A stretch of DNA of 64,000 bases from Streptomyces litmocidini (lineage in GTDB: Bacteria; Actinomycetota; Actinomycetes; Streptomycetales; Streptomycetaceae): positions 496,001 to 560,000 of the forward strand of contig NZ_BMTQ01000005.1 in NCBI RefSeq assembly GCF_014649755.1, read 5' to 3'. The position numbers and the translations under genes were made by a program. The notes under the pieces were generated by a model. That model was not told the DNA's origin, made no database searches, and saw nothing but the letters and a program-made list of their open reading frames with translations. The first letter of the stretch is position 1, and every line of letters begins with the position of its first letter. Shown here in pieces: positions 53,423-59,514 of the stretch.

Positions 53423-53463
53423 GGCCGACAGACGAGTCGGGCTGTACGCCGGGTTCTGTGCCC
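53423..53463 (-). ncRNA. rnpB: 3' end of RNase P RNA gene (rnpB fragment), likely attachment site
   Basis: Read on the minus strand, CACAGAACCCGGCGTACAGC followed by CCGACTCGTCTG matches the extreme 3' end of Streptomyces RNase P RNA as I remember it, including the universally conserved ACAGAACCCGGC of helix P4. The bases immediately 5' (AAAAGATTGGGG) and the following hundreds of bases do not match RNase P RNA. Only the tail is therefore present, and the phage-chromosome junction falls within it or next to it. Confidence 0.75.
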
Positions 53464-53487
53464 CAATCTTTTCTGACCTGAGGAGTG

Positions 53488-53517
53488 AAACGCAAGGGCG
53501 GTCGACCCTTGCGTTTT
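53488..53517 (+). terminator. Rho-independent terminator at the prophage edge
   Basis: AAACGCAAGGG and CCCTTGCGTTT pair perfectly over 11 bp around CGGTCGA, followed by TTT. The A/T-flanked stem can work in either direction and would insulate the prophage from rnpB. Confidence 0.75.
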
Positions 53518-53520
53518 CCC

Positions 53521-53581
53521 TGTTCCGACCCGTTCCGATCTGTTCCGATGGGGAGCGACGAGGGGTAAACGGGTTCCGATC
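53521..53581 (+). repeat. 10-bp direct repeats next to the attachment site
   Basis: TGTTCCGACC, CGTTCCGATC and TGTTCCGATG are consecutive decamers, and GGTTCCGATC recurs at 53572. The 10-bp period places each copy on the same DNA face, as in arrays bound by integrase or excisionase. The rest of 53582-53699 holds nothing that I can support. Confidence 0.5.
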
Positions 53582-53699
53582 TGCCCCTCCCCTGACGCTC
53601 CCCACTCCCCACATTCTCCCCAGCCACTCCCCCGCCAGGTCGGCCATCCAGAGTGTCTACAGGCAGGTCAGAGCGTTGCGTCGAAGGCGACTGCCTTGT

Positions 53700-53936
53700 C
53701 TACGAACCCGCGCCCCCCAGCTCGCCGGGTTCGTAGGTTCGCCCCCTGCGTTCAGCGAAGCGCCGGCGCTCCTCTTCCATGTCGAGCACGCAGGCCCCGC
53801 ACGATGAGAGCTCGTACCGCTCCCCTCTCGGGGTGATGATCTCGTCGAGACGCGTCACGAACAGATCCGCCTGGCCACACCGGAAGCAGGCTCCGGTCGT
53901 CCAGTCGTAGAGGGCGAGGATCGCGTCTGGAGTCAT
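53700..53936 (-). CDS. Phage zinc-ribbon protein
   Basis: 78 residues from MTPDAILALYDWTTG, with GGAG six bases upstream. Two CxxC pairs (CFRCG and CGAC) suggest a zinc ribbon, and the C-terminus is charged and helical. The function is unknown. The 3' end contains a TACGAACCCG/CGGGTTCGTA inverted repeat that may end transcription. It is divergent from the XRE repressor gene across the region with the LexA box. Confidence 0.65.
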   Translation of the reverse strand: MTPDAILALYDWTTGACFRCGQADLFVTRLDEIITPRGERYELSSCGACVLDMEEERRRFAERRGRTYEPGELGGAGS

Positions 53937-54066
53937 GGCGGTCTCCGTTGCTGTGGCCGTGTGGCGGCTCGGAGCCGCACCAGTACATAGAGGGCGCAGC
54001 TGTTCAGCCTGCCCTTCCTTATGACCAACGGAGATGCCTGTCACCTGGTGGTTCATCCTTTCGAGT

Positions 54067-54078
54067 GAACACGTGTTC
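54067..54078. promoter_or_regulatory. LexA (SOS) box
   Basis: GAACACGTGTTC is a perfect palindrome and fits the Gram-positive LexA consensus GAAC-RNRY-GTTC exactly. It is framed by CCTTTCG (54057-54063) and CGAAAGG (54084-54090). It lies in the divergent control region of the prophage, where DNA damage could relieve repression. Confidence 0.6.
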
Positions 54079-54095
54079 TATTCCGAAAGGTACCT

Positions 54096-54133
54096 CTAGC
54101 CCTGCGGCATATGCCAGGGCGCCGCAGGGCTAG
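54096..54133. other. 12-bp inverted repeat in the lysogeny control region
   Basis: CTAGCCCTGCGG and its exact complement flank a 14-nt loop that itself overlaps GGCATATGCC. There is no T-tract. It could be a repressor operator or an RNA hairpin. The rest of 54134-54244 shows ATGATCA/TGATCAT arms near the XRE gene and no gene. Confidence 0.5.
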
Positions 54134-54244
54134 GGACGAACAAGCCACTTCCGGTCGTACCCTTCCGGCCAGAGTTGAACCATGATCACAGAAAGCGGCA
54201 GAGTAGCTGCTGACAAATGATCATGACCGTTCGAGCTTGGACGC

Positions 54245-54475
54245 GTGCCCGCCGACCAGCCCGAATGGATCATCAGCGCCCAGCAGGCGCTCGGGCTGCG
54301 AGTCCGTGACGCCCGCCTCTACGCCGACCTCACCCAAGAGCAGCTGGCCGAGCGCGCCGGCATCGATCGCTCAACTCTTCAGCGCATAGAGCGCGGCCAG
54401 AACGACGCCAAATTCAGCCACCTCGCCCGCGTCGCCCGCGCCCTTAACCTGCCCACGCGAGACCTCCTCCCCTGA
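54245..54475 (+). CDS. XRE-family (Cro/CI-type) phage regulator
   Basis: 76 residues from GTG 54245. Almost the whole protein is one helix-turn-helix domain: LGLRVRDARLYADLTQEQLA, ERAGIDRSTLQRIERG and LARVARALNLPTRDLL. The size suits a minimal phage repressor or Cro-like protein. It sits in the divergent control region and is followed by two small genes in the same direction. Confidence 0.85.
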   Translation: MPADQPEWIISAQQALGLRVRDARLYADLTQEQLAERAGIDRSTLQRIERGQNDAKFSHLARVARALNLPTRDLLP

Positions 54476-54611
54476 CCACAGCCCCGCCACCGGTCACGAC
54501 ACCCGAGCATGCCGAACGTTTCCGGACAGCAACAGTGGCCTAGTGCATCTATTTGGCTACGCGCGCCCCGCAAGGCGGGCCACTGTCAGACCCGGGCCGT
54601 AGCCTTGGCGC

Positions 54612-54791
54612 ATGCCCGATTCGCACAGGGAGAGCCTCAGTCCCGAAGCTCTGAACGACGCCATCTGCGAGCTGCATGCCCGCGCCGGCGAGCAGCGGCG
54701 CCCGCTGACCGCGGACGAGCAGCGGATCTACCAGGTGCTCGTGGCCGCCTGGGGCGAGGCGATGCAGAGCCAGCAGGCCCTTGCGGCCTAG
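54612..54791 (+). CDS. Small phage protein
   Basis: 59 residues, MPDSHRESLSPEALNDAICE through QALAA. Predicted to be entirely helical and soluble. No family is recognised. It stands 9 bp ahead of the next small gene and is probably in the repressor transcript. Confidence 0.6.
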   Translation: MPDSHRESLSPEALNDAICELHARAGEQRRPLTADEQRIYQVLVAAWGEAMQSQQALAA

Positions 54792-54800
54792 GATCCCGCT

Positions 54801-55067
54801 GTGCCAATCGAACTCTCCGACGAACTCATCCAGCTGCAGCAGGCCGCGGTCGACGCCCAGCGCGAGGCCACCGCAAGCCCCTACAGCGCCGAAGCATGGC
54901 GGCCCTGGCTCACCTCCGCAGAGGCCTGCCAGGAAGCCGTCACGACGCATGCAAAAGCTACGGGCCAGCCGCGCTTTGAGGTGGAGGCCGAGCTGAAGCT
55001 CGCCGTACTCCATCCCGAGAAGTACGCGGAGAAGAAGCGCAAGGAAGCGGAGAAGGCGAAGAAGTAG
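54801..55067 (+). CDS. Small helical phage protein
   Basis: 88 residues from GTG 54801. It is predicted helical, with a strongly charged C-terminus (KYAEKKRKEAEKAKK). No family is recognised. It is the last gene of the plus-strand operon, followed by a strong terminator. Confidence 0.65.
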   Translation: MPIELSDELIQLQQAAVDAQREATASPYSAEAWRPWLTSAEACQEAVTTHAKATGQPRFEVEAELKLAVLHPEKYAEKKRKEAEKAKK

Positions 55068-55105
55068 AGTCGCCCGCCCTGGCCCGTCGCGTCCGGGCAG
55101 CGCCC

Positions 55106-55138
55106 GGCCCCGCCTGCATCGCAGCAGCAGGCGGGGCC
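55106..55138 (+). terminator. Terminator of the plus-strand repressor operon
   Basis: Perfect 12-bp arms GGCCCCGCCTGC and GCAGGCGGGGCC enclose a 9-nt loop, 38 bp after the last plus-strand gene. Confidence 0.75.
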
Positions 55139-55250
55139 GTGGCGGTTCCCCCGACGGGGGTGGCGGGGAGGCCGTGCCGACAGCATGCACCCGAAATCAG
55201 CCATCGGGGTAGAGGTGTGGCGAGAACTCTCCAGTAGGTACGACAAAGCA

Positions 55251-55278
55251 GCCCCCTCCCGCCGAAGCGGGAGGGGGC
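55251..55278 (-). terminator. Terminator of the Ro60 gene
   Basis: Perfect 12-bp arms GCCCCCTCCCGC and GCGGGAGGGGGC enclose a CGAA tetraloop, 15 bp past the Ro60 stop. On the minus strand it is followed by a weak TGCTTTG tract. Confidence 0.8.
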
Positions 55279-55293
55279 GGAGTGCTGTTCAGG

Positions 55294-56904
55294 TCAGGCT
55301 TCCCAGGGCCAGGACGCATCCCGCCCGGCTTCCAGTAGCGGCACCATCCTGAACGCGGCATCGGTCAGGCCGCCGAACGTGTGCCGGTTCGCGCTCCCGG
55401 ACGGCCCGTGCCCGGCCTGGTAGCCAGCCAGGTTCCAGGTGTACACCGGCACGCTGGCCGGGACCTGTGCGGTGGGGTCTCCGTAGTAGCTGTACGAGGC
55501 CTGCTCGTCGGTGACGATCAGGACCCGGTCGTGGCCACGGTAGTGGGCTCGGACCGCCTCGGTGGTGTTCGTGCCGCCGAGGTCGTGGAAGCGCTCCAGG
55601 ACGCGCAGGACCGACTCACCCTTCCCGAGCGGCACCAGTCGGCTGGTCGTACCGAACTCCACCAGGTCGGCCTGCTCCGCGCGCGCGGCGACCGCCGTGC
55701 CGAACACCGCGGCGGAGTCGGCCCGGTTCAGCTGGGTGCGCTCCGAGAGCCCGCCGAACATCGACCCCGACCGGTCCACCAGGACCAGCGTCCGTCCCGG
55801 CAGCGCCGGTACGCTCGCGAGCGAGTAGCCCAGCGCCTTCTCCAGCGCGTGACCCCAGCGCAGCGACGGGGCGTGCTTGTACGCGGCCAGGAACCGGAAC
55901 GGGAACTGTCGCGAGCGCGCCACCTCCTGCGGGTCGGACAGCCGCTTCGCGACCTGCTCGGCGATGTCGTCAGAGACGCCCGCCTCGTCGAAGTTCCGCA
56001 GGTTCCGCAGCAGGGCCATGTACCCCATGGACGGGATGATCGCCTCCCAGGCCTCCTTGTCCATGGGGCCCTGCAACCACCCGGCGAGGGCCTCCCACGT
56101 CATCCCGGCGTGGTTCAGGAACTCGGCGGCGTCCGGTCGGCGCAGCAGTTGGCGGCGCTTGTCGGTGTCCCACTCGCTGATGGCGGCGCGGGTGTGGAGA
56201 AGCTGCAGGGACTCGGGGATCGGCTTGTCGCGGTTGTGGCGGCGGTCGATGGCGTGCCCGAACAGGTCGCCCTGCCACAGGGCCTTCGGCGTGGGGTGAA
56301 CGAGCTCGACGACGTCACCGAAGCGGTAGCCCTTGCCGGCGGTGTCGTACTTCAGCAGGGACCGCTCGGTGTAGAGCGAGCCGAGGGCGTCCTCGATGCC
56401 GCGCTTGAGCGGCTTGGGGATGGCCCGGCCGTAGCGGGACGTCCAGTAGGCGAGGAGCTCGCCGGGCTCGTCGGCGCGCTGGAGAACGGAGCCGATGACG
56501 CGGCGGTTCCAGCCCGCGTCCTGCTGCTCGATGGCGACCTGGTGACCGAGGCCGCTGTCGCCCTTCGCCGCGGCGAGGCGGGCGTAGGCGAACTCGGCGG
56601 CGCCGACGATGGACGCGGTGCGCATGTTGCCGGGGCCGCGGAGCCAAGCCAGGAGTCCGGCGGTCCATGCGGGGTCCTCGACGGCAAGCTGCCGGACGAG
56701 GGCGGTGTAGCGGTCGTCGCGCTGGCCGCCGGTCTCGTAGAAGGTGTCCTGGCCGACCATGTTGGCGACGGCGAGGAGGAACAGCTCGGAGCGGCTGTCG
56801 CGGAGGTGGCCGGCACCACCCTCGTGGGTACGGGTGCGCTCGCCGGTCGTGGCGACGGGAGAGCTGACGGCCGGACGGGTGCCGCGACTGTTGAAGCGGG
56901 TCAT
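55294..56904 (-). CDS. rsr: Ro60-type TROVE-domain RNA-binding protein
   Basis: 536 residues, the usual size of Ro60 orthologues. Residues about 30-365 form the HEAT-repeat TROVE ring (FLLAVANMVGQDTFYETG; GPGNMRTASIVGAAEFAYAR). Residues about 370-530 form a von Willebrand A domain with a complete MIDAS metal site: D377-x-S379-x-S381, a T445/T447 loop and D466. Bacterial Ro (Rsr) binds misfolded RNA and Y RNAs and can work with PNPase or other nucleases. ATG 56904 is chosen because GAGGGG lies seven bases upstream; that element is also the 3' arm of the Y RNA terminator. Two Y RNAs lie immediately upstream on the same strand, as in known Ro loci. This copy is inside a prophage. Confidence 0.92.
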   Translation of the reverse strand: MTRFNSRGTRPAVSSPVATTGERTRTHEGGAGHLRDSRSELFLLAVANMVGQDTFYETGGQRDDRYTALVRQLAVEDPAWTAGLLAWLRGPGNMRTASIVGAAEFAYARLAAAKGDSGLGHQVAIEQQDAGWNRRVIGSVLQRADEPGELLAYWTSRYGRAIPKPLKRGIEDALGSLYTERSLLKYDTAGKGYRFGDVVELVHPTPKALWQGDLFGHAIDRRHNRDKPIPESLQLLHTRAAISEWDTDKRRQLLRRPDAAEFLNHAGMTWEALAGWLQGPMDKEAWEAIIPSMGYMALLRNLRNFDEAGVSDDIAEQVAKRLSDPQEVARSRQFPFRFLAAYKHAPSLRWGHALEKALGYSLASVPALPGRTLVLVDRSGSMFGGLSERTQLNRADSAAVFGTAVAARAEQADLVEFGTTSRLVPLGKGESVLRVLERFHDLGGTNTTEAVRAHYRGHDRVLIVTDEQASYSYYGDPTAQVPASVPVYTWNLAGYQAGHGPSGSANRHTFGGLTDAAFRMVPLLEAGRDASWPWEA

Positions 56905-56905
56905 G

Positions 56906-56928
56906 AAAAAGCCCCTCACGTGGAGGGG
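56906..56928 (-). terminator. Y RNA terminator overlapping the Ro60 ribosome-binding site
   Basis: On the minus strand CCCCTC-CACGT-GAGGGG is followed by CTTTTTC and then the Ro60 ATG. The T-tract makes this an intrinsic terminator for the Y RNAs. The same GAGGGG arm is the only Shine-Dalgarno of Ro60, at 7-nt spacing. Confidence 0.8.
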
Positions 56929-56939
56929 AGGGCAGCAGT

Positions 56940-57087
56940 GGGGTGCCCGAGATCAAGGTCGGCGACGGGGACAAAGTGCTCTGGGCCGCTGAGCTACCTT
57001 CGACCGCATGGGTCGATGGCCGGGATTCGAACCCGGGTCTCTCTCTTAGCAGGAGAAGTATCCGTCGCCTTCGCACCGGGCACCCCC
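56940..57087 (-). ncRNA. yrlA: Y RNA 1 with tRNA-like module (YrlA type)
   Basis: 148 nt, numbered from 57087. P1 pairs nt 2-11 (GGGGTGCCCG) with 139-148. The Ro-binding region follows: 5' GTGCGAAGG (12-20) opposite 3' GACCTTGATCT (128-138), which matches the CGAAGG/CUUGA elements of known Y RNAs. P2 pairs GGCGACGG (19-26) with CCGTCGCC (120-127). The inner module mimics tRNA: an extra arm (31-47), a T arm CCGGG-TTCGAAT-CCCGG (52-68), and an acceptor-like stem 69-77/83-91 closed by loop CATGC with one A-A mismatch. A D arm GCTC-AGCGGCCCA-GAGC (94-110) completes it. The T-acceptor-D order is permuted relative to tRNA, as described for YrlA. Confidence 0.9.
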
Positions 57088-57093
57088 AATGCT

Positions 57094-57168
57094 GTGCCTC
57101 CCGAGATCAATGTCGGCTGCGGTGTTTTCACCAGAAGAAGTAACCGCGGCCAGCGCACCGGGAGGTGC
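57094..57168 (-). ncRNA. Y RNA 2, short form without tRNA-like module
   Basis: About 75 nt, starting seven bases upstream of Y RNA 1. CCTCCCG (57159-57165) pairs with CGGGAGG (57097-57103). The 5' strand CGGTGCGCTGGCCGCGG and 3' strand CCGCAGCCGACATTGATCTC have the same layout as Y RNA 1, sharing GGTGCG on the 5' side and CCGAC-n-TTGATCTCGG on the 3' side. The second stem GGC-n-GCGG/CCGC-n-GCC is kept by covariation. The distal end is a simple GGTG-AAAA-CACC hairpin. Confidence 0.75.
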
Positions 57169-57185
57169 ATGAAGTTGTGGGGCCA

Positions 57186-57191
57186 ACTTTA
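57186..57191 (-). promoter_or_regulatory. Possible -10 element for the Y RNA transcript
   Basis: TAAAGT on the minus strand would start a transcript near 57179, about 11 nt before Y RNA 2. No good -35 is visible. Nothing else between 57192 and 57248 is supported. Confidence 0.35.
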
Positions 57192-57248
57192 GCCGAAGTG
57201 GCTGATAGTGCACAGGGATTACCGATATCAGTTGGCTAGCGCAAAATT

Positions 57249-57278
57249 GCCCCTCCCTCGCCATAGCGAAGGAGGGGC
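57249..57278 (-). terminator. Terminator of the phage late operon
   Basis: GCCCCTCC and GGAGGGGC arms with a TCGC/GCGA inner pairing are followed on the minus strand by AATTTTG. It separates the lysis genes from the Y RNA-Ro60 unit. Confidence 0.75.
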
Positions 57279-57282
57279 GTTG

Positions 57283-57411
57283 TCAGCTCTCGGGGTGCGG
57301 TTCCGGCTCGGGCTGTGGCTCAAGGACGCCCATGTCGACGAGGGTCTCGGCGTCCGCGACCGACAGGTCGACGAGCGGCTGCACGGGCTGGTCGGGAGAG
57401 CTATCGGTCAC
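57283..57411 (-). CDS. Small acidic phage protein, 42 residues
   Basis: GTG 57411 overlaps the previous stop in GTGA and has GGAG eight bases upstream. The sequence VTDSSPDQPVQPLVDLSVAD is acidic and ends EPQPEPEPHPES. The function is unknown. Confidence 0.65.
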   Translation of the reverse strand: MTDSSPDQPVQPLVDLSVADAETLVDMGVLEPQPEPEPHPES

Positions 57412-57725
57412 TTCACGCGCTCCTTAGCCTGCGCACGGACGATGAGTAGGGTCCGCTGCAGCATGAGCGCCGCGACGGCCAGCAGGACCACAGTGCGCAT
57501 GCCCCGCAGCACGACCGCAGGGCAGCCCGTCGGCCAGAGGGTGATGAGCATCGTATAGAGGCACAGGCCGCCCACAGCGCCGGCGAACAGCATGAGGTTG
57601 CGGCCCACGTCCGACTTCCACCACGGCGCCCGCAGGTGGTAGACGAGCGCGCACACGCAGCACGTCAGGAACGCGAGGGCGGACGCGCCCACGTTGATCC
57701 ACTGGTCGACGGTCAGGTCAGGCAT
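57408..57725 (-). CDS. Phage membrane protein with three helices
   Basis: 105 residues from MPDLTVDQWINVGASALAFL. Three hydrophobic helices (about 8-30, 40-58, 68-90) and a basic end suggest a holin-like or lysis-accessory membrane protein. It overlaps the upstream gene by 8 bp. The exact role is unknown. Confidence 0.7.
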   Translation of the reverse strand: MPDLTVDQWINVGASALAFLTCCVCALVYHLRAPWWKSDVGRNLMLFAGAVGGLCLYTMLITLWPTGCPAVVLRGMRTVVLLAVAALMLQRTLLIVRAQAKERVK

Positions 57726-57936
57726 CGGGCACCCCCCGGTACGCGGCGGCGATCCTCTCCGCGAAATGGTTCTCGTACCGGGCCGCGCGCAGGAGCCGGG
57801 CGGTTTCCTCGACCTCGGGCCGGCGCTCCTCGGCGGCGATCCGGTCCCGCTGGGCGCGGGCCAGGGCCCCACTCGCGGCTCGCTGCCCCGGGGTGGAGCG
57901 GCGCTTACGTGTCAGGCGCTTCAGCCAGCTCAGCAT
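57718..57936 (-). CDS. Small basic phage protein
   Basis: 72 residues, MLSWLKRLTRKRRSTPGQRA with an amphipathic basic start, then a charged helix (RIAAEERRPEVEETARLL). It overlaps both neighbours, consistent with a phage late operon. The function is unknown. Confidence 0.65.
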   Translation of the reverse strand: MLSWLKRLTRKRRSTPGQRAASGALARAQRDRIAAEERRPEVEETARLLRAARYENHFAERIAAAYRGVPDA

Positions 57937-58201
57937 CGGCCACCTCCCCGGGCTTCGGCAGCGAGGTGAGCACGTGGCCTGCCGTGCGGGACAGTTCGAG
58001 GAGCTCGGTGACCTGCTCCCGCTCGGCCTGCCGCGCCGCCTCGGACTCCATGTGCGCGGCCCGCCAGGTGTCCCGTTCGTCCCGCATGTCCTGCAGGGTG
58101 GAGCGGGGCACGAGCCGGCCGGTCAGGACGAGGAGGACGACGAGGGCGAGGAGCCCGGACAGGCTCATGTTGGTGGGGGTGAAACCCAGGATCTCGGTCA
58201 C
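57905..58201 (-). CDS. Phage membrane protein with coiled coil
   Basis: 98 residues from GTG 58201, with GGGGGAG eight bases upstream. One transmembrane helix (LSGLLALVVLLVLTGRLV) is followed by a long charged helix (DMRDERDTWRAAHMESEAAR). The shape resembles spanin or LysZ-like lysis proteins of actinophages, which is inference only. Confidence 0.7.
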   Translation of the reverse strand: MTEILGFTPTNMSLSGLLALVVLLVLTGRLVPRSTLQDMRDERDTWRAAHMESEAARQAEREQVTELLELSRTAGHVLTSLPKPGEVADAELAEAPDT

Positions 58202-58242
58202 GGCCGCTTCTCCCCCTTGAGGTGGATTGGGCACGGGCAAGG

Positions 58243-58614
58243 TCAGGCGCCCGCCTTGACCGGGCTGCGCTGCTCGATCGCGAGCGGGCCGACGGGGGCG
58301 GTGACCTCGCGGTGGATGAGGAGGGCCACAGTGCCCTCGACGGCGGCCATCCACAAAGACTGGGTCTCAGCGTCTATGTGCAGCCCGAAGGCCAGGAAGA
58401 GCGCGAGCGCGCCCTGCGCGAGGTTCACGATCGCGGCCCCGACGGCGCCGGTCTTCAGCACGATCGCGGTGACGAGCGCCACGGCCAGGGACAGGACGGC
58501 CATGATGGCGCCCTGCTGTGCGGCCGAGACGTCGAGACCGTAGGCAGCCGACAACTTCAGGGCGATGGCCACGAGGGCCAGGATGTAGACGGGTTCGCGT
58601 CCGAAGATTCTCAT
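58243..58614 (-). CDS. Holin-like phage membrane protein
   Basis: 123 residues with three to four helices (YILALVAIALKLSAAYGL; GAIMAVLSLAVALVTAIVL; GAAIVNLAQGALALFLAFGL) and a short polar tail. It starts 16 bp after the endolysin gene, the usual place for a holin that releases the endolysin. Confidence 0.75.
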   Translation of the reverse strand: MRIFGREPVYILALVAIALKLSAAYGLDVSAAQQGAIMAVLSLAVALVTAIVLKTGAVGAAIVNLAQGALALFLAFGLHIDAETQSLWMAAVEGTVALLIHREVTAPVGPLAIEQRSPVKAGA

Positions 58615-58630
58615 GGGTGATCCGTTCTGG

Positions 58631-59452
58631 TCAGGAGTTGGTGGGGCCGGTGACGTCGACGGACACCTTCACGACGGCGTCGGCGATGGCCTTCTCGACG
58701 GCGGCGACGACCGTGGCAGTGTCGACATCGTCGCCGAGCTGCCCGGCGAGCGCCTTGATCGCGGCGGTCTGCGCGGAGACCTGCGCGGTCAGGTTGTTGA
58801 GCAGGGCCCAGGCGTCGAGGGTGCCCTTGCCCCTGTAGTCCCAGCCCTTGTAGGGCACGAGCGCCTTGTGGAGCTCGGCGAGCTGCTTGGCCTGCGTGGC
58901 GTCCATGTCGGGTTCCTCCTGCTGTCCGTTCGCGCGGGCTACGATGCCCGGGAAGACGATCTCCTTGAACTGCTTGATGCGAGCGGCGCCCGGGCAGGCG
59001 GTGCCCGAGACGGCCCACTCCGGGTACAGCGCGTGGTAACCGAAGCCGGGGTCATCCCACGAGCGGCAGATCCGCAGCGGAATGCCGTGGGTCTGGTGAG
59101 CCCAGACGCCGACGTTGATCAGCTCCTCGATCTGCGCCGGTGTCCACGGGTCGGTGTGCTCGAGGTTCGAGGCGCTCTCGAGAGAAATGGCGCCCGTGCC
59201 GTCGGCGCGAAGGTTCGCCCGGTAGTTCGCGTCGGCCCGAGTCTGCGTTCCGATGAACTGACCCAGGCTGCCGTCGAAGTCGAGCCCGAAGTGGCTTTCC
59301 AGGTTCGTCGAGTCGCGCCAGTACTCGTAGATACGGCGCTCGTCCCAGGGGGCGGCGATGCTGTGGAAGATGAACTGCGTCGGCCTGATGGCCGGCTGGG
59401 AGTCCGACTCCGGTTGCAGCTCCAGCTTGATGGCACCGGGGTACCAGGCCAT
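58631..59452 (-). CDS. Endolysin, N-acetylmuramoyl-L-alanine amidase
   Basis: 273 residues from ATG 59452, with GGAGG four bases upstream; the longer frame (59467) lacks a ribosome site. The amidase_2/PGRP fold has zinc ligands in FIFHSIAAPW (His), GFGYHALYPEW (His) and GTACPGAARI (Cys). The C-terminal 90 residues are helical (AKQLAELHKALVPYKGWDY) and may bind the wall or oligomerise. It cuts the stem peptide from muramic acid to lyse the host. Confidence 0.88.
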   Translation of the reverse strand: MAWYPGAIKLELQPESDSQPAIRPTQFIFHSIAAPWDERRIYEYWRDSTNLESHFGLDFDGSLGQFIGTQTRADANYRANLRADGTGAISLESASNLEHTDPWTPAQIEELINVGVWAHQTHGIPLRICRSWDDPGFGYHALYPEWAVSGTACPGAARIKQFKEIVFPGIVARANGQQEEPDMDATQAKQLAELHKALVPYKGWDYRGKGTLDAWALLNNLTAQVSAQTAAIKALAGQLGDDVDTATVVAAVEKAIADAVVKVSVDVTGPTNS

Positions 59453-59514
59453 GAGGCCTCCATACATGACGAAAGCCCCGGCCGACGGCTCGGGGCGTGC
59501 GGGGTGGTCAGGGG

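Noticed and set aside
53423-53463. An intact rnpB gene
   Set aside because: Only the final 40 or so bases match; the expected 350 bases upstream are replaced by phage sequence with its own genes and terminator.
56977-57060. A tRNA-Ser(GCU) or other tRNA gene on the minus strand, suggested by a perfect T arm, a D arm and a GCT-containing loop
   Set aside because: The D arm lies 3' of the T arm and the acceptor-like strands are joined by a short loop, so no normal tRNA can form. A serine tRNA would also need a long variable arm in the proper place. The whole is better explained as the tRNA-like module of a Y RNA.
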